Source of the DNA: Epiperipatus broadwayi
Lineage: Eukaryota; Onychophora; Udeonychophora; Euonychophora; Peripatidae
Reading direction: 5' to 3'
Assembly: GCA_028023455.1 (NCBI GenBank)
Contig: JAQFVV010012446.1
Coordinates: 2,850,001-2,914,000 of the forward strand
Length of the DNA stretch: 64,000 nt
Part shown: one piece after another, positions 11,554 to 23,934 of the stretch
Layout of the letters: the number at the start of each line of letters is the position of its first letter
Position numbering within the stretch: the first letter of the stretch is position 1
Made by a program: the position numbers and the translations under genes
The notes under the pieces: model-generated
What the model was told of the DNA's origin: nothing
Seen by the model: the letters and a program-made list of their open reading frames with translations, nothing else
Databases searched by the model: none

Positions 11554-14500
11554 CTAAAATTATTGTTAAGTTAGAATTTGAAAAGATGCATATATATATA
11601 TACAATTAATTATATATAAATACAATTTAAAACACCAACTCAATTTATATATATATAAATCTATAAATAGATAAAGATATGATATGCACGTGTGTTATAA
11701 TTTTCTTTTGTTATTGATTACTAACATTGTTTTACACTTAAAATAAATAAGAATCAAGTGGTAATAATTTTTAGCAATATTAGTAAAACTTTATTAGTAA
11801 CTAAGGATATTAATTCTTACTAATACAAATTTATTTAATAAATCCAGCAAGAGGAAATAAAATATGAATACTGTTTTTGTTTTTTTTTTGCTATCTGTAG
11901 AATTATCATGCTAAGTAATATTAACTGCCTTACTGTTTTGGTACTAAACGATTTTTAAAGTTGTGACATTTATATTAATTGTTGAAACAGAATTTGAAAG
12001 GCCCTAAGTTAGGGAAACTGAGAATTGGAAATGAAAGAGAAAATGACTATATCATCCCCACATTTAAAAAGCTCTATCCCATTAGACCAATTTGCTTCTT
12101 GTGTCAAAAAATAAAAATTTCAATTGTAATATTGTAACATCTCCAAATGTTGCATTATAAAAAAATTGAAATTAGGATAGTTTTCAATATCAAAATGCAT
12201 CAAAAACAAATAATTTTTAATTAAAGGAAACCTGTTAACGTAAACATAAAATTAAAAAAAAATTACATGTATCTTAATAATAATTTATTTCTAATTAAAA
12301 GCTTGGTTTAATTAATTAAATTTACTGCATTCTGTCCTATAGTGTTATGAATTATTATCGATAGATTTTGATGTGGGGTTTTTTCTTTATGTACATTTAA
12401 AAAAATATTTCTTTAACCTGACCTCTCTAATTAAAAGACTCGTTACATATTAAATGATAAAAATTTTTAGAAACAATAATAATTAGAATTTTTGATACAT
12501 GTGTTTCTTTAAAGATTCATTATATGATTTAAATACCTACTGTTAGTTAAATGATTACATTTTTAATATTAAATGAAATAAAAAGTATTCATTTTAAATA
12601 AATAAATAATTTTGGTTAGTAATTAAAATAAAGTTAATTACATTTTATTTATTTTAATTATTGTTTTTTAAATGTCTCAAGATTAAGTCTATTTTTGACA
12701 ACTTGATTAATAAAGGTTAAGGTTGTATTAGTCAATTTAAAATCCCTGCCCCAAGGATTATTTGCTGATTGGTTAAATAAGATCACATGATAAACTTTGC
12801 TGTATTTTAGTCAGGAAAAACTGAAAAATAAATTATTACTTTTCAAATTACTTTTCTACATTTAATTTACTTTTTGACTTACTTATTTTTGAAGAAATCA
12901 ACTTTAATTAAATATTATTTTAATAATGTATTGCTAGAACTTTAAATTCATTTAAGCAAATTTACTTTGGACCATAAATACTCTCCTACCAATGGACATT
13001 TTTCATTGGAAAATGCAAGATTTATTGATACAAAAGAATCTCCAAATGGTCATAAATATATGGAAATATTACAATAGTTACGCTGGAGAAGTGATATATA
13101 TGTTTCTTTTACTGTTTCTATGAACTTTTAGATAATTCTAGAACTTTATTTTAAAAAAGGACAGTTTATTAACATTTCCTTTTTTAAAGTGTTAAAGTGA
13201 TGTAAATTAATTATAAAGATTAATATTATTGCTTTTACATTCTACTAATAGCCTTATTTTAAGAGAAGTTATTTATTTGTGGACAATTATAAAATGTTTT
13301 AAAGCATTAATTGCTGAAACATTATTATTAAAAAAACTATCTTTAAAACTATTATAGCTACAGTTATTAAAATAAATACGATGAGTTATTTCAAAATTAT
13401 TGTAAAAGCTAAGAAAATGAAACATAATCATTTTAAATCATTTATTTAAGAGAAATGAAAATGTTATCCGTGCTGATATTTTCAGTACCCTAAAGAAGGC
13501 GTTTATAGTTGTTTCATCTAATACCAACAAAATACTATTGTAGAATCCATTGATTTATCTAGTTAAAATACATTTATTATTCTACAGAAGATATAATTTG
13601 AAATTGCATCATTTATTAATCCTGAGTTACTGCATAAACTTTTGTTATTAAAGCTTCACTCTTATCTGATTATTTACAATTTTGCCTGTACTTGCTCTTT
13701 GCTCATTTTTATTTTTAAAAATTAAAATGTGGCCAATATTTTAAGAAATTCCTGACCTTATTTATTTATTCATTTACTACTTATGGGTTAATAAAACCAT
13801 ACAACATTTTATTTTTATGAAGAATGGTCAGAATCCTAAGTTTAGAGTTATTTTCATTTTATTTAAATGAAAGGACTCGTATACTCTCAAACTATATTGA
13901 AATGGAGTGTGTCTTTTAAGAAATTGGTATTATTATTATTATTTTTTTATTATTATTCTTTGTATTATATGGGGTATATACATGATAAGTTACATTTGAG
14001 AAGGGAAATTTGTAAGAGTAAATTTCCAAATAAAAAGAATTACAATTATAAAATTTTAAGAGTTCTCCGAATTTATATTCCAATATTATTAAAGATCTGT
14101 TAATGTGCACAGGTTAAAAGTTATTTTATGCTTCGTATGCAAATAAATGTATTATTTGAAGTTGTTGCATGAATGAATGTAGTTTTTAATCCTTATTTTA
14201 TGACATTGCCTCACTATTATTTTTATATTGGTTTGCATGCTTCTTTAGTCAAAGTATGTGTTTGTGCATATATATATATGAGTGAGTGCAGGTTATATTT
14301 CCATGTACTATTTATAAACCATGCCATATTTATTCATTTATTGATATCCTTCCTATATCAATTGCAGCAATTATGTTGATAGTTTCCATTGCTATGAATT
14401 TATTAAGCCCCTTCAGAGTAGAGACTGCAGCTTCTTCAGAACTTCCAGATCATGTAACCGGGTGCCAATTTATTTATTACCATCACTTCCCCTTTAGTTC

Positions 14501-15875
14501 TATTAATGTATATTTATTATGTAAGCACATTTAAGGTGTACATCTATGAAATTGTTTAGATCCATTTCAAGTTACTTTCAGGTATACTAATTCATTGATA
14601 GTATTGAGCTTTTAATATTTCACCTGCATATGCATACACAGGTAAAAGATACGAATTATATTTGTTTTGGTATTCAACTACATTAGCAGTATCATAAGAA
14701 TTATTTATGCATGTATTTTAAATGTAGCTGTATTTTATAATTTTAATTATCATCATTTAGTGGCCAATGTAAAAGCATGTTTGTTATTTTGTGTGCATAA
14801 TTTCTAGTTGGTTTGCTCTTCAAATAAAAGTGAGAACATCTTAAATGCAATGTAAATTTAGGAATTTACTCGAGGGATATATTTAATTTACGGTATGTGA
14901 AAGTTCATGTCAGCAGTAATTTATACTGTTCTGTTTATTACTTGTTTCAATATATTATAGTGTATTAGTAAATTTATGCCATATTGTAAATAAATATTTT
15001 CTTATTCATTAAATATATTTATGTTTTTGTTATCATCATCATACCAATTTATTCAGAAAATACAATTAATAAAGTTAACTCAAACAATTGTTGAAAATTT
15101 CAAAAATCACATTAAAATTATTTATTTTATTTATACCAGCATTATTTAAAATAAAATATTATGTTGTTTTGTCTTTTATAACAAGTCTTTTTAATGGTGT
15201 TGTGGGTGCATAAAAATATCCTTTCTGCCTACTGATTTATTTTACTTTGCTTGGTACAAGGTTATACATTAAGATATTTCGATAAGATTTAATATGAATA
15301 TGATTATTTATAAGAGAAGAATATAAAATATTTTGAGAGTATTTTTATCATTAGCCAAAGGTTATTTCAAGTATTCAGATACTCGAATATTTATCATTTT
15401 CACTTTCTCATTTATTTTAAAATATTTAAATTTATGAATTATAAGAAGAGTATCTTGTGTGTAAGAGCCTAAGTTATTTGAATGTATTTGAGTGCTAAAC
15501 AAAGTAATTATTTATTGTATTTAATAAGAATAAAAGTCTAAGATGTGGATAAAATAACCCAATATATCAATCAGATAAAAACCTGAGATTTGGAATAAAT
15601 AAAAACCTGAGATTTTATTGTTTATATTTGTGTTATAATGCATTTTGTCCATAAGAGGATTCATTCTCTGGTAAAAATTCATAGTTATTGTGGTGCCAGA
15701 CTGTTTTGGTATTGCTTTGAGTGTTGATATGTCTTTATGTTGTTTTGGTGTTTGAGAGAGACCGAAGGTTACAATACATATATATACTAATACTGCCTAT
15801 CATTATACTAGTAATTATAAATAAAATAGAAAATCATATAACTTTACAGTATTAGCCAAAAAAACTAAATTTTAT
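11554..15875. other. Intron between CPT1 exons e and f, AT-rich part
   Basis: No coding, RNA or clear mobile-element signal. Contains TATATA microsatellites (11.59-11.66 kb) and short ORFs at 13.87-14.53 kb that look like chance openings in AT-rich DNA. Confidence 0.5.
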
Positions 15876-15879
15876 TAAA

Positions 15880-16138
15880 ATTCTTCCACCACCATGGTTT
15901 CATCTACTAACAAATACACTTTTTCAAATGAAATTCATCAAGAAAATATACAATATATATATATAACAAAATCATCAGAGCTTGTCTTACTTTTCTTTTT
16001 ATTTCACTTCTTTCATAAAAGATAACCTCTGCATTGTCAAATGATATTTTATGAGTTGTATTTAGTTCATGAATATATAAAGCAGAGTTTTGATATGTAT
16101 TTTTAACTCTACTCTGATGAATTTTAACTCTTTCTTTA
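15880..16138 (-). pseudogene. Penelope-like GIY-YIG endonuclease fragment, minus arm
   Basis: The minus strand reads ERVKIHQSRVKNTYQNSALY and then IHELNTTHKISFDNAEVIFY followed by ERSEIKRKVRQALMI. This is the form of the C-terminal GIY-YIG nuclease of Penelope-like retroelements (EHQ-R-DV..NSAL..H...TGH.I.F.NA.V...E....R..EA). The RT is absent. It forms one arm of a ~540-bp inverted repeat with 16163-16420. Confidence 0.65.
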
Positions 16139-16162
16139 TATAGGTCAAAGTAATTAAGTTTT

Positions 16163-16420
16163 AATGAAAGAGTTAAAAGTTCATAAGAATAGAGCTTAAA
16201 ATAGATATCATAACTCAACTTTGTATATTCATGAACTAAATACAGGTCATAAAATATTATTTGACCATGCAGAGGTTATCTTTTATGAAAGAAAAATAAA
16301 AAGAAGAGTAAAACAAACTGATGATTTTGTTTTGCATATATATGTTATATGTATCTTGTTGAATTTCCCTTGAAAAGATCTATTTGTTAATAGATGAAAC
16401 CATAGTTGTGGAAAAAATGT
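16163..16420 (+). pseudogene. Penelope-like GIY-YIG endonuclease fragment, plus arm
   Basis: The plus strand reads NSTLYIHELNTGHKILFDHA and then EVIFYERKIKRRVKQTDD, the same domain as the minus-strand arm, with about 85-90% nucleotide match by eye. The two arms face away from a ~25-bp centre near 16150. Confidence 0.65.
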
Positions 16421-17091
16421 AGTAATTTTTTTTTTGGTGTAATTTGTTTTTTTTATTGACTAGATTAGTTTTTGATATTTTGTATATATGTATAATCTTG
16501 AACAGTATATGAAGATATAAATACTTAATAAATAAATGGTACAATGTAAAATTCACTTTGTAATTTATGTCATACAAATCATCATTTAGATATATATAAT
16601 CTATAACCAGACTATTCGGCCAATCTGCAACTTATCATCAGAAACTCAATAAATACACAGAGGTGATGACATATATTTGTAAATACAAATTAAGAGAATT
16701 ATTTACATTTTGGTTCAAAATATTATATAATTAAATTGTATATGCTGCAAATGCATCTATATATGTGTGTGTGTTACACAATCGATGTATTTTGTTCAGA
16801 TTTTGATGCTCAGCTCCAGATTTCTTGAAAGTCTCTGGTTATATATCAAAACACACAACATGTCAGAGTTGATGATAGGTGAATTGATGATTTGTGTGAT
16901 ATAAATTAAATTAAATTTTATAATTCACGTAAAAAAATCCTTTATTTATTCTACATACATATTTACGTTTATATGTATTTATTACATATGTGTTTATATA
17001 TATATAAATTACATTTATAAATATACTATTACATATATATCAGAGAAATACTACTATAATTATATATATAAACAAACTAATTTAAACTTAC
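16421..17091. other. AT-rich intron sequence
   Basis: TATATA and TGTGTG microsatellites near 16.76 and 17.0 kb. No gene or element recognised. Confidence 0.4.
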
Positions 17092-17146
17092 TTTTGATAC
17101 ATTGGAATCATAATGAACTAATTCATCAATATCTTCTCCTGGAATT
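17092..17146 (-). CDS. CPT1: CPT1 internal exon e
   Basis: This short 55-bp minus-strand exon has an ATATAG acceptor and a GTAAGT donor. With the two bases from exon d it reads RIPGEDIDELVHYDSNVSK, matching the CPT1 motif RIPGEETDTIQHMRDSKH. It ends at a codon boundary, so exon f starts in phase 0. It was found by extending the conserved protein and checking phase. Its position between a 29-kb and a 5.5-kb intron makes it easy to miss in automated annotation. Confidence 0.93.
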
Positions 17147-17370
17147 CTATATAATAAAAACGATTACAAAACCAAATTGCAAATACACAGAAAAATAAGA
17201 ATTATACTTATTGAAAAATAACAATTAATAATGTTAATCAATGGTTTTAGAAAGTGGAAATCACAAAAGTTTATTTTTTAAAAAAAAAGTAATAAATACC
17301 ATATTCTAAATAAAATATCTACATTAGTAATAATATATTTATACTGAAAAATGTCAGGAATATGAATTTA

Positions 17371-18006
17371 AAACAGGCAAAACTCACTATAGGTATTGCC
17401 ACACACAGCAAGCTAGAGTAAACAATGGATGCCAGAAGGCTTGTGCATAAAATCCCCATCTAGTGCCTACTCATCCAATATCCCCAGACTATTGCTGTGT
17501 GTGGCAATACATGTAGTGAGTTTTACCTGTTTTAACAACAGTTATACACAAGCATAAGAAGTGGTGGTCATGTGATGTTTATTGGCTTAAAACCAATCCT
17601 GCCTAATAGGATAGTGGTGTCTATGGTTATTAAGAACCAAAGACACCAAAATGTATGTGTGCTGAACTGAGTTCAGACCCATATGACTATATAAGCTTAT
17701 GGGCTTGGATTGAAAACATTAAGTTGTTTTCTAAATGGAGATAAAAGGTGGCTGCTGGAGGGTTGTATTAGATCCTAAGATCTAGGTGCAGTGCTCTCAG
17801 ATCCAAGGCTCCTCACTGACGAAGACCACAAGCCAGAAACTAGTCTGGGGATATTGGATGAGTAGGCCCTAGATGGGGATTTTATGCACAAGCCTTCTGG
17901 CATCCATTGATTACTCTAGCTTGCTGTGTGTGGCAATACGTATAGTGAGTTTTGCCTGTTTTAACAACAGTTATACACAAGCATAAGAAGTGGTGGTCAT
18001 GTGATG
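17371..18006 (+). mobile_element. Short TSD-flanked retroelement, copy 1 (longest)
   Basis: A 636-bp element flanked by the 12-bp repeat AATATGAATTTA (17359-17370 and 18007-18018). It starts AAACAGGCAAAACTC and ends GTGGTCATGTGATG. The 5' ~200 bp is a foldback that includes another copy of the 3' end. The body (17.58-17.81 kb) is unique, then comes CTGACGAAGACCACAAGCCA followed by GAAACTAGTC, a hammerhead-core-like motif. The terminal part matches the foldback. The inverted 5' fragment, TPRT-like duplication and hammerhead-like motif together resemble non-autonomous Penelope-like elements. No ORF. Confidence 0.8.
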
Positions 18007-18589
18007 AATATGAATTTATGTTAATAAAATGAAACACATTACATTGAAAAATATAAAAATTCCATAGACTAATACATATAAAATGGAGTACAAGAAGTTA
18101 CAGTTAATATAAGATAATTAATAAGTTAAGTAATGATTTATCAACTGAAAAAATAATGGGCAAAACACTTATTTGTTATCAGTATTAAAAATGCTAATAT
18201 TTTCCCCTCTTGATGTGTTTTTTTCTTTCATAATTTCTAATTTCTCTTTTCAAGCCTTTAGTGATCTTAAAAACCCTAAATTCTGAAATACTTAACTTTG
18301 CTTTCACACCAGGAAACGCTTTGGGATGGACAACTGTACAGTGTTCATAGAATGAGAGATGATACAATTATTCATGTACACTTATGGTGCATTATCATGA
18401 CTGGCTGAATCATCCAACATTATCAGTGTTATGGTTGTGTGAAAGTATGTGTTTTTTCTCATTCTGGTCTAACTTCATCATATCAAATACTCTAAAAGTT
18501 AAAACATTCTTATTCTCAAGTATTTCAGATTAAAGATAATGAAATTCTCACATATATTATTATTATTTAGTATATATATATTTTGATAA

Positions 18590-20460
18590 ATTAAAAAATA
18601 ATATAAAGGAATATGTAGAAATTCCAACCAGAAGATATATTCACTAATGACTTTATTAAATCAAGAAATTTGGCAGTCATTAGGTATTTGGTTCACAGTT
18701 TGTGTTTATACATACCAGTAGCTAATAAATTCCATTTATGAATAAGATGAACACAATGATTGTGGGTTCTCCTGAATCAATTAGTGAGGCTCCAATTGTG
18801 TCTAGGAAGATTAAATCCTGCTGGCTTTATTGTTGAATCTGGTAAAGTAAATTTGTTTGGACCCTCATAAGAATTACAATTTTTTGTTGACATAATTCTT
18901 TTGATTGTAGATTCTTGGTTGTACATCCAAAAAGTATTTTTAATTTGAGATATGTCTTACATGTGAAATTGTATCTTGAATTATTAGCAAAAATCTGCTT
19001 AACAGACTTTTAGTACATTTTCTGAGAGGCAACTACATTTGAAAGAACAAAAGCCATTGCAAAGGAATAGACTGGAGTGTGCCAATAATATTTCTCAAAA
19101 TAATATTTAATTAAGAAGCCACAAGTTTAGTATGAGATCTTTTTCTTCAACAGGGAATCAGTATTCACTAGTAAAACTGTCTGCAAAGTATTTGCATCAC
19201 ATTCACAAATAGTGCCAGCTAAATTTCAAAGGAGTTTATTCCTAAAAATTGTGATTTAACCATTAATAAATGAGAAAGAAAAGTTAGGCTATGATCTAAG
19301 ATTATTCCTAAATAACATAGGGTAGAGTTGTGTTTCTTCTATTATAGGAAAAGGTTATATTAAATTATGTTTTCCCTATTCATTAGATGAAAAATCTACC
19401 ATCTTTATTGGACTAGGAATAAGATATCTTTATTGAAAGACTTCTATTTTGGGAAAGGATCTCTTTTAGGAGATCAACACAATATCATCATTATAGATTA
19501 ATTTTCAGCAATCTGTTTCTTGAAGATCACTAACAGGTATTAAATATAATAGATGAAAAAAAAATTGAATCTTATGGCAATCCATTCTGTAAAATTTATA
19601 TTTACCATAATTATCACTTAGTGTTATTTGAATTTTTCTATTGAAAAGGATTTTGTATTGCAAATTAATACTTTTCATACATTTAAAAAATTTTAGAAAC
19701 TTCTAAGGCAGCCATTTTTCCAAACAGATTCAAAATCTGAGATACAGATAGCATCAGTTTTTAATTTAAATGGAAAATATTTTACAATGTGAGTGATTAA
19801 AAATAAAACTTGTTCGCAATAGCTTTTTCCTGACTTGAACCCAGCATTTATGATAGAGCATTCAATTATTGGAAAAATTCTTGCTAATATAATTCTTTGA
19901 AAAAGTTTATAAGGAATAATACTTGATGAGAATATTGGATGATAATTTTTTTTAATCATTTCTGGGTTTTTTTGTTTTTAAGATTGCTATAGTTTTGATT
20001 TTATATCAAATATTTGGAATAGTTTGTATATGAATAATGTTACTGAATAGTTTGCCAAGCATAGTCTAGTTTTAGGTTCTAGCTTTTCTGCTAGAAGTAT
20101 ATACTATGTACTCCTGAATATTGTCTGGTTTAAATCAGTCCTAAGAAAGTTCAAGCTCATTAATATATACTGGTTTTATCAGATCGATATTAAATAAACA
20201 TTGTGAAAGAAAAGCTAACATTTCAGCTTTAATGATGCTTTTTCCCCATTATATCAATCTTCATTTTAGAATTCTAATATATCACATTGACAACCACATT
20301 AGTAATGACAGTGATAGTTATTGTGGAAACCTTTTTACATCCATCAAACTTATGTAAAAATAGACAGGCCTTATGAGTAAATCTTGAGATTTCTCTTCAC
20401 TTTTCTTTTCTGATATCTTTCAGTAATTTTACAAGTTTGTCAGTGCAAAATATTAAATAA
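18590..20460 (-). pseudogene. Decayed non-LTR retrotransposon reverse transcriptase
   Basis: The ORF at 19693-19959 (minus) matches RT motifs of Jockey/CR1-type LINEs: KNYHPIFSSSIIPYKLFQRI, then AGFKSGKSYCEQVLFLITHI. Downstream, 19460-19500 reads YNDDIVLIS (family YADD), 19261-19320 reads YLGIILDHSLTF, and about 19200 reads NLAGTICECDANTLQTV. Parts near 18.6-18.7 kb resemble the C-terminal block. Stops and frameshifts throughout show an old, dead copy. The endonuclease and ends were not located. Confidence 0.8.
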
Positions 20461-21084
20461 TATTTTAAACATAAGAATGCTGCTAAATAAATTGTTGAAA
20501 AGAAATGTTCAAATTAATCGAAGTCAAAATAAACATAGACTCATGTATATATTAATTAATTGATTAGACTTTATAAATTACCTTATATGGAAATGAATTC
20601 CTAAGACACTAATTAATTGTATAGATCTAAAACCTTACAGATATGGAAATAAATTCCTAAGAGAAATTTCATATTACAAGAACAAAGCAAGAGTAAAAAT
20701 ACTCCAGAAAAGATAAGAAAACAAAAGGAGAGATTATAAATTGATAGGAAAAAAGCACTGGGGACGCTTTCTGTGACTGCTGCTACTGTCACTGTTCCAT
20801 GAGTTGTAGAGCAGATCATTATCGCAGGAATTACTTCTCAGGATCTTAGCTCTTGTAGGTCACTAAGCCGACTAGTACTTTTAACAGACTATCTCAGTCT
20901 TATTATTATTTTGAACACCTCAAGTGGCTCTTAGATGACTGTGTGAGAAAGATGATAGATGGTAGTGAAGGTAAAGTGAATAATAGTTTATCTAACTGTA
21001 TAAATATTATTTGATATTCAATAATTAACCTGCGAATTAGTGTCACTCATGTAAAGATCCACATAGTAATTTTTTTCTTAATGC
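20461..21084. other. Unassigned intron sequence
   Basis: AT-rich. A short diverged direct repeat (CCTTATATGGAAATGAATTC or ATATGGAAATAAATTC, both ending CCTAAGA) occurs at 20.58-20.66 kb. The G+C-richer patch at 20.75-20.90 kb has no recognised content. Confidence 0.35.
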
Positions 21085-21093
21085 TAATAAATT

Positions 21094-21551
21094 ACTAAAC
21101 ATCACATGATCACTATCTCATACTAGCACATAATTGTTATTAAACAATTCAAAACAAAGCAAAACTCTCCATATAGTAGTGTCATCTTGTGCTAACAAGA
21201 GCAATCAATGGATGCCAGAAGGCTTGTGCATAAAATCCCTATCTAGTGCCTACTCAGTCAATATCCCCAGACTAGTTTCTGGATTGTGGCCTTCATCATA
21301 GTTTTGTAGTTAAATAGAGTTAAAAGGTGGGTGCTGGAGGGTTGCATTAGATCCTAAGATCTAGGTGCAGTGCTCTCAGATCCAATGCTCCTCACTGATG
21401 AAGGCCACAAGCCAGAAACTAGTCTGGGGATATTGGATGAGTAGGCACTAGATAGGGATTTTATGCACAAGCCTTCTGGCATTCATTTATTGCTCTTGTT
21501 AACACAAGATGGCACTACTATATGGAGAGTTTTGCTTTGTTCTGAATTGGT
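21094..21551 (-). mobile_element. Short TSD-flanked retroelement, copy 2
   Basis: A 458-bp element flanked by the 9-bp repeat TAATAAATT (21085-21093 and 21552-21560). The 3' end (CATCACATGATCAC in reverse) is at the left. It contains CTGATGAAGGCCACAAGCCA followed by GAAACTAGTC near 21377 in the plus direction and its complement near 21280-21300, so the core is present in both arms of a foldback. Stem GGC-CACAA-GCC is preserved. Confidence 0.8.
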
Positions 21552-22114
21552 TAATAAATTGTTATTGCTAAATATATATGTGCCATTATCTGTTAAGTTT
21601 ATTGTATATTTGTTTAATGGTCACCCAGTCAAAGTTGCGGACACAGCAATAAGAAATTTCTGGTTTTATTCCCATCTGAAATGAATTGATTTTTGATATT
21701 CACAAGAAATGAACTCTTTGGCAGTTTCTGTTATGAGTTTGTAAAGCATATTACAGAAAAAGGAAGTTGTAAAGATTCTATTAATATTCTGTACACCATA
21801 TTCAGTATATCAATTCTACTTAACTTTCTTTAAATTCCATTTAAGGAAAGGTTAACTTTTAACCACAGTAATGTGATTTCCGTGAGTCTATTATGCTTGA
21901 CTTTTGTTGGTTATTGGGGAAATGGTCTAATGTTAGTAGTTCAGCCAGTAATGATGAACCATTTTATGTTAAAAATATAAATAAGAAGTTATGTTTCTAT
22001 TTATATGAATGGAATGTGCATCCTTGCTTAGCATTATGAAATATGGGTGTTGTTTAAATACATGATAATTTGCTTGATCCACATTTATATATCACCAAAA
22101 ACTACTCAAAATTT

Positions 22115-22850
22115 AGTTATATTTTTATATTGGAATATTTCCATCAACTAATATGAGTATTGAATGTTTTTAGAAAAATTTAACTTTATTTAAATGGTGA
22201 TCATGTGATTTTATTTAAATATTCCAAATACATTCAAGTGTTAGTAATAGCACATCAAACAGGTTAGTATATGCACAATGTTTCGAGAGGTATTATTCTC
22301 CACTCTTCTTCAGGTGTTGCTGGCCTGACCAGTGACAGTATTAGCATAGGATTAGAAACTGAACCCTTAGATTCTTGAAGCTGCTCACATGATAATGGCA
22401 AAAAATCCCATAAGCCAATCTAGTGTGACTATACATAATGCATGGAAACCACTAATCAACTTTGCTTTTACGAAAAAATGAAAAATCAGGAGGAACCTCA
22501 TAAATAAGTAAATAAAATTTTCTACTGACTGTTGCCGTTGGCAGGATAGTTCAGTTGGTTAAAGCGTTACCTTAAAATTCAATATTCAAGAATCTAAGGG
22601 TCCAGGTTCTAATCTGACGCTAGTACTGCCACTGGTCAGGCCAGCAACACCTGAAGAAGAGAGGAGAATATTACCTCCTGAAATGTTGTGCATATACTAA
22701 CCTGTTTGATGTGCTATTACTAACAGTTGAATGTATTTGGAATATTTAAATAAAGTTAAATTTTTCTAAAGACATTCAGAACTCATATTAGATGCTGGAA
22801 ATAGTCCAATATAAAAATACAACTAGAACAATATCATCACAAACCTTCAG
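22115..22850. mobile_element. Inverted-repeat element with tRNA-like head
   Basis: Left arm 22115-22380 and right arm 22565-22850 pair closely: both contain GATGTGCTATTACTAACA- and CAGGTGTTGCTGGCCTGACC-type blocks on opposite strands. The right arm has CTGAAGAAGAGAGGAGAATA followed by TTACCTCCTGAAATGTTG, a CTGANGA-stem-GAAA pattern (stem GAGG/CCTC). Just inside lies a tRNA-like segment (22543-22620). The left arm has a small extra GGTGATCATGTGATTTTATT insertion. Confidence 0.7.
22543..22620 (+). repeat. tRNA-derived pol III-like head
   Basis: GGCAGGATAGTTCAGTTGGT followed by TAAAGCG resembles the tRNA D-arm/A box, and GGTCCAGGTTCTAATC resembles the T-arm/B box about 45 bp later. The cloverleaf is not complete, so it is a SINE-type head and not a working tRNA gene. 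Confidence 0.6.
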
Positions 22851-22929
22851 GAAATACTCAGAATTTAAACTCCAGGGGTAGGAGAATATAGAAGGAGGAG
22901 GATTGAGTCAATTTGTATTGAGAGATTTG

Positions 22930-23550
22930 TAAATGCCACATGCATATAAATTATTTATTCAAATGATGATTGAAATATCATTTTAACTATCTTCAATAGA
23001 AGTTGTATTCTTTGCAATATGATTTGAAACAAAAGTAGACATACCCTTGTTTAGAGTATAATCTATACATAATCAAAGTAAAAACAGAAAGTTTATAGCA
23101 ATATACATTACTAGAAGAATGATGAGTCTCCTGCATGACAATTACATTGACATTATGCTGATCAACTAATTTGTAAAGGAGAATAAGAAAATAAAAGATT
23201 GGAAGAAATGGAAATGTGGCTCTGTAGAAATTGACTAGAATGAGTTGGACAAAAAAAAAGATTAATGATCAAGAATTAAAAAAACTTGGAATGAATATAA
23301 TAAAAAATAAGAAAGAATAAATTTTTGGGATATACTTTATGATATGATAAGTCTTTATCAAATATTTTGGAAGGCAAAATTTTAGGAACAAAATTAAGAG
23401 GCAGGCCAAGAATATTCTACTTAAAAATGTGAGCAGTAAAATTGGATGTTTTTCATATGATAATACGAAACAAAGTGCTGAAGATAGAATGATGTTGCTG
23501 CAATGACAAAGCCTTGCCTTTCAAAGTTAATGATGATACTTTTTAATATT
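22930..23550 (+). pseudogene. LINE 3' terminal coding fragment
   Basis: Plus-strand frames contain MSWTKKINDQE and a stretch like KRQAKNILLKNVSSKIGCFS followed by YDNTKQSAEDRMMLLQ. This matches the post-RT tail (WTDKVTNEEVL...GRPRI.WL.N..EW....AEDR) of RTE-like or Jockey-like elements. It is broken by stops, and no RT core is attached. Confidence 0.6.
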
Positions 23551-23926
23551 TACATGAAGTAATTGGTAAAACCACTAGTCAGTTTTTATTTTGATATCTT
23601 TGGTCCCTTAGCTTTATAATCCTGATCTAGGTACTACCGATTCACGTTAATAGTTTTGTTGTGTAATTTCATTATTTTCTGTTTTTAAATGTAGTTCAAC
23701 AAGATGATGTCTGTTTTTAAGATGGACTCTGAGATGGCTGAAATCCACCCACCATTTTCAATTATTACCTGTTGTTGATCCCAAATTAAATAATTTTTTT
23801 TAAAATTATTGCATATTAAAATTAATACCTTTAAAAATAATTATATTATTCACTAAATAATCTGACTTTGTATATTACTGATTTTTGACTAAAATAGACT
23901 AAATCTTTGTGAATATATACATCTAA

Positions 23927-23934
23927 AAATGTTC
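23927..23934. repeat. Left target-site duplication of the Merlin element
   Basis: AAATGTTC sits immediately outside the GGTACTTG terminus and is identical to 40604-40611. An 8-bp duplication is the Merlin/IS1016 hallmark. Confidence 0.9.

Noticed and set aside
22543-22620. A functional tRNA gene
   Set aside because: A- and B-box-like blocks are present, but the acceptor stem and anticodon arm do not form a cloverleaf, and it lies inside a repeat element.
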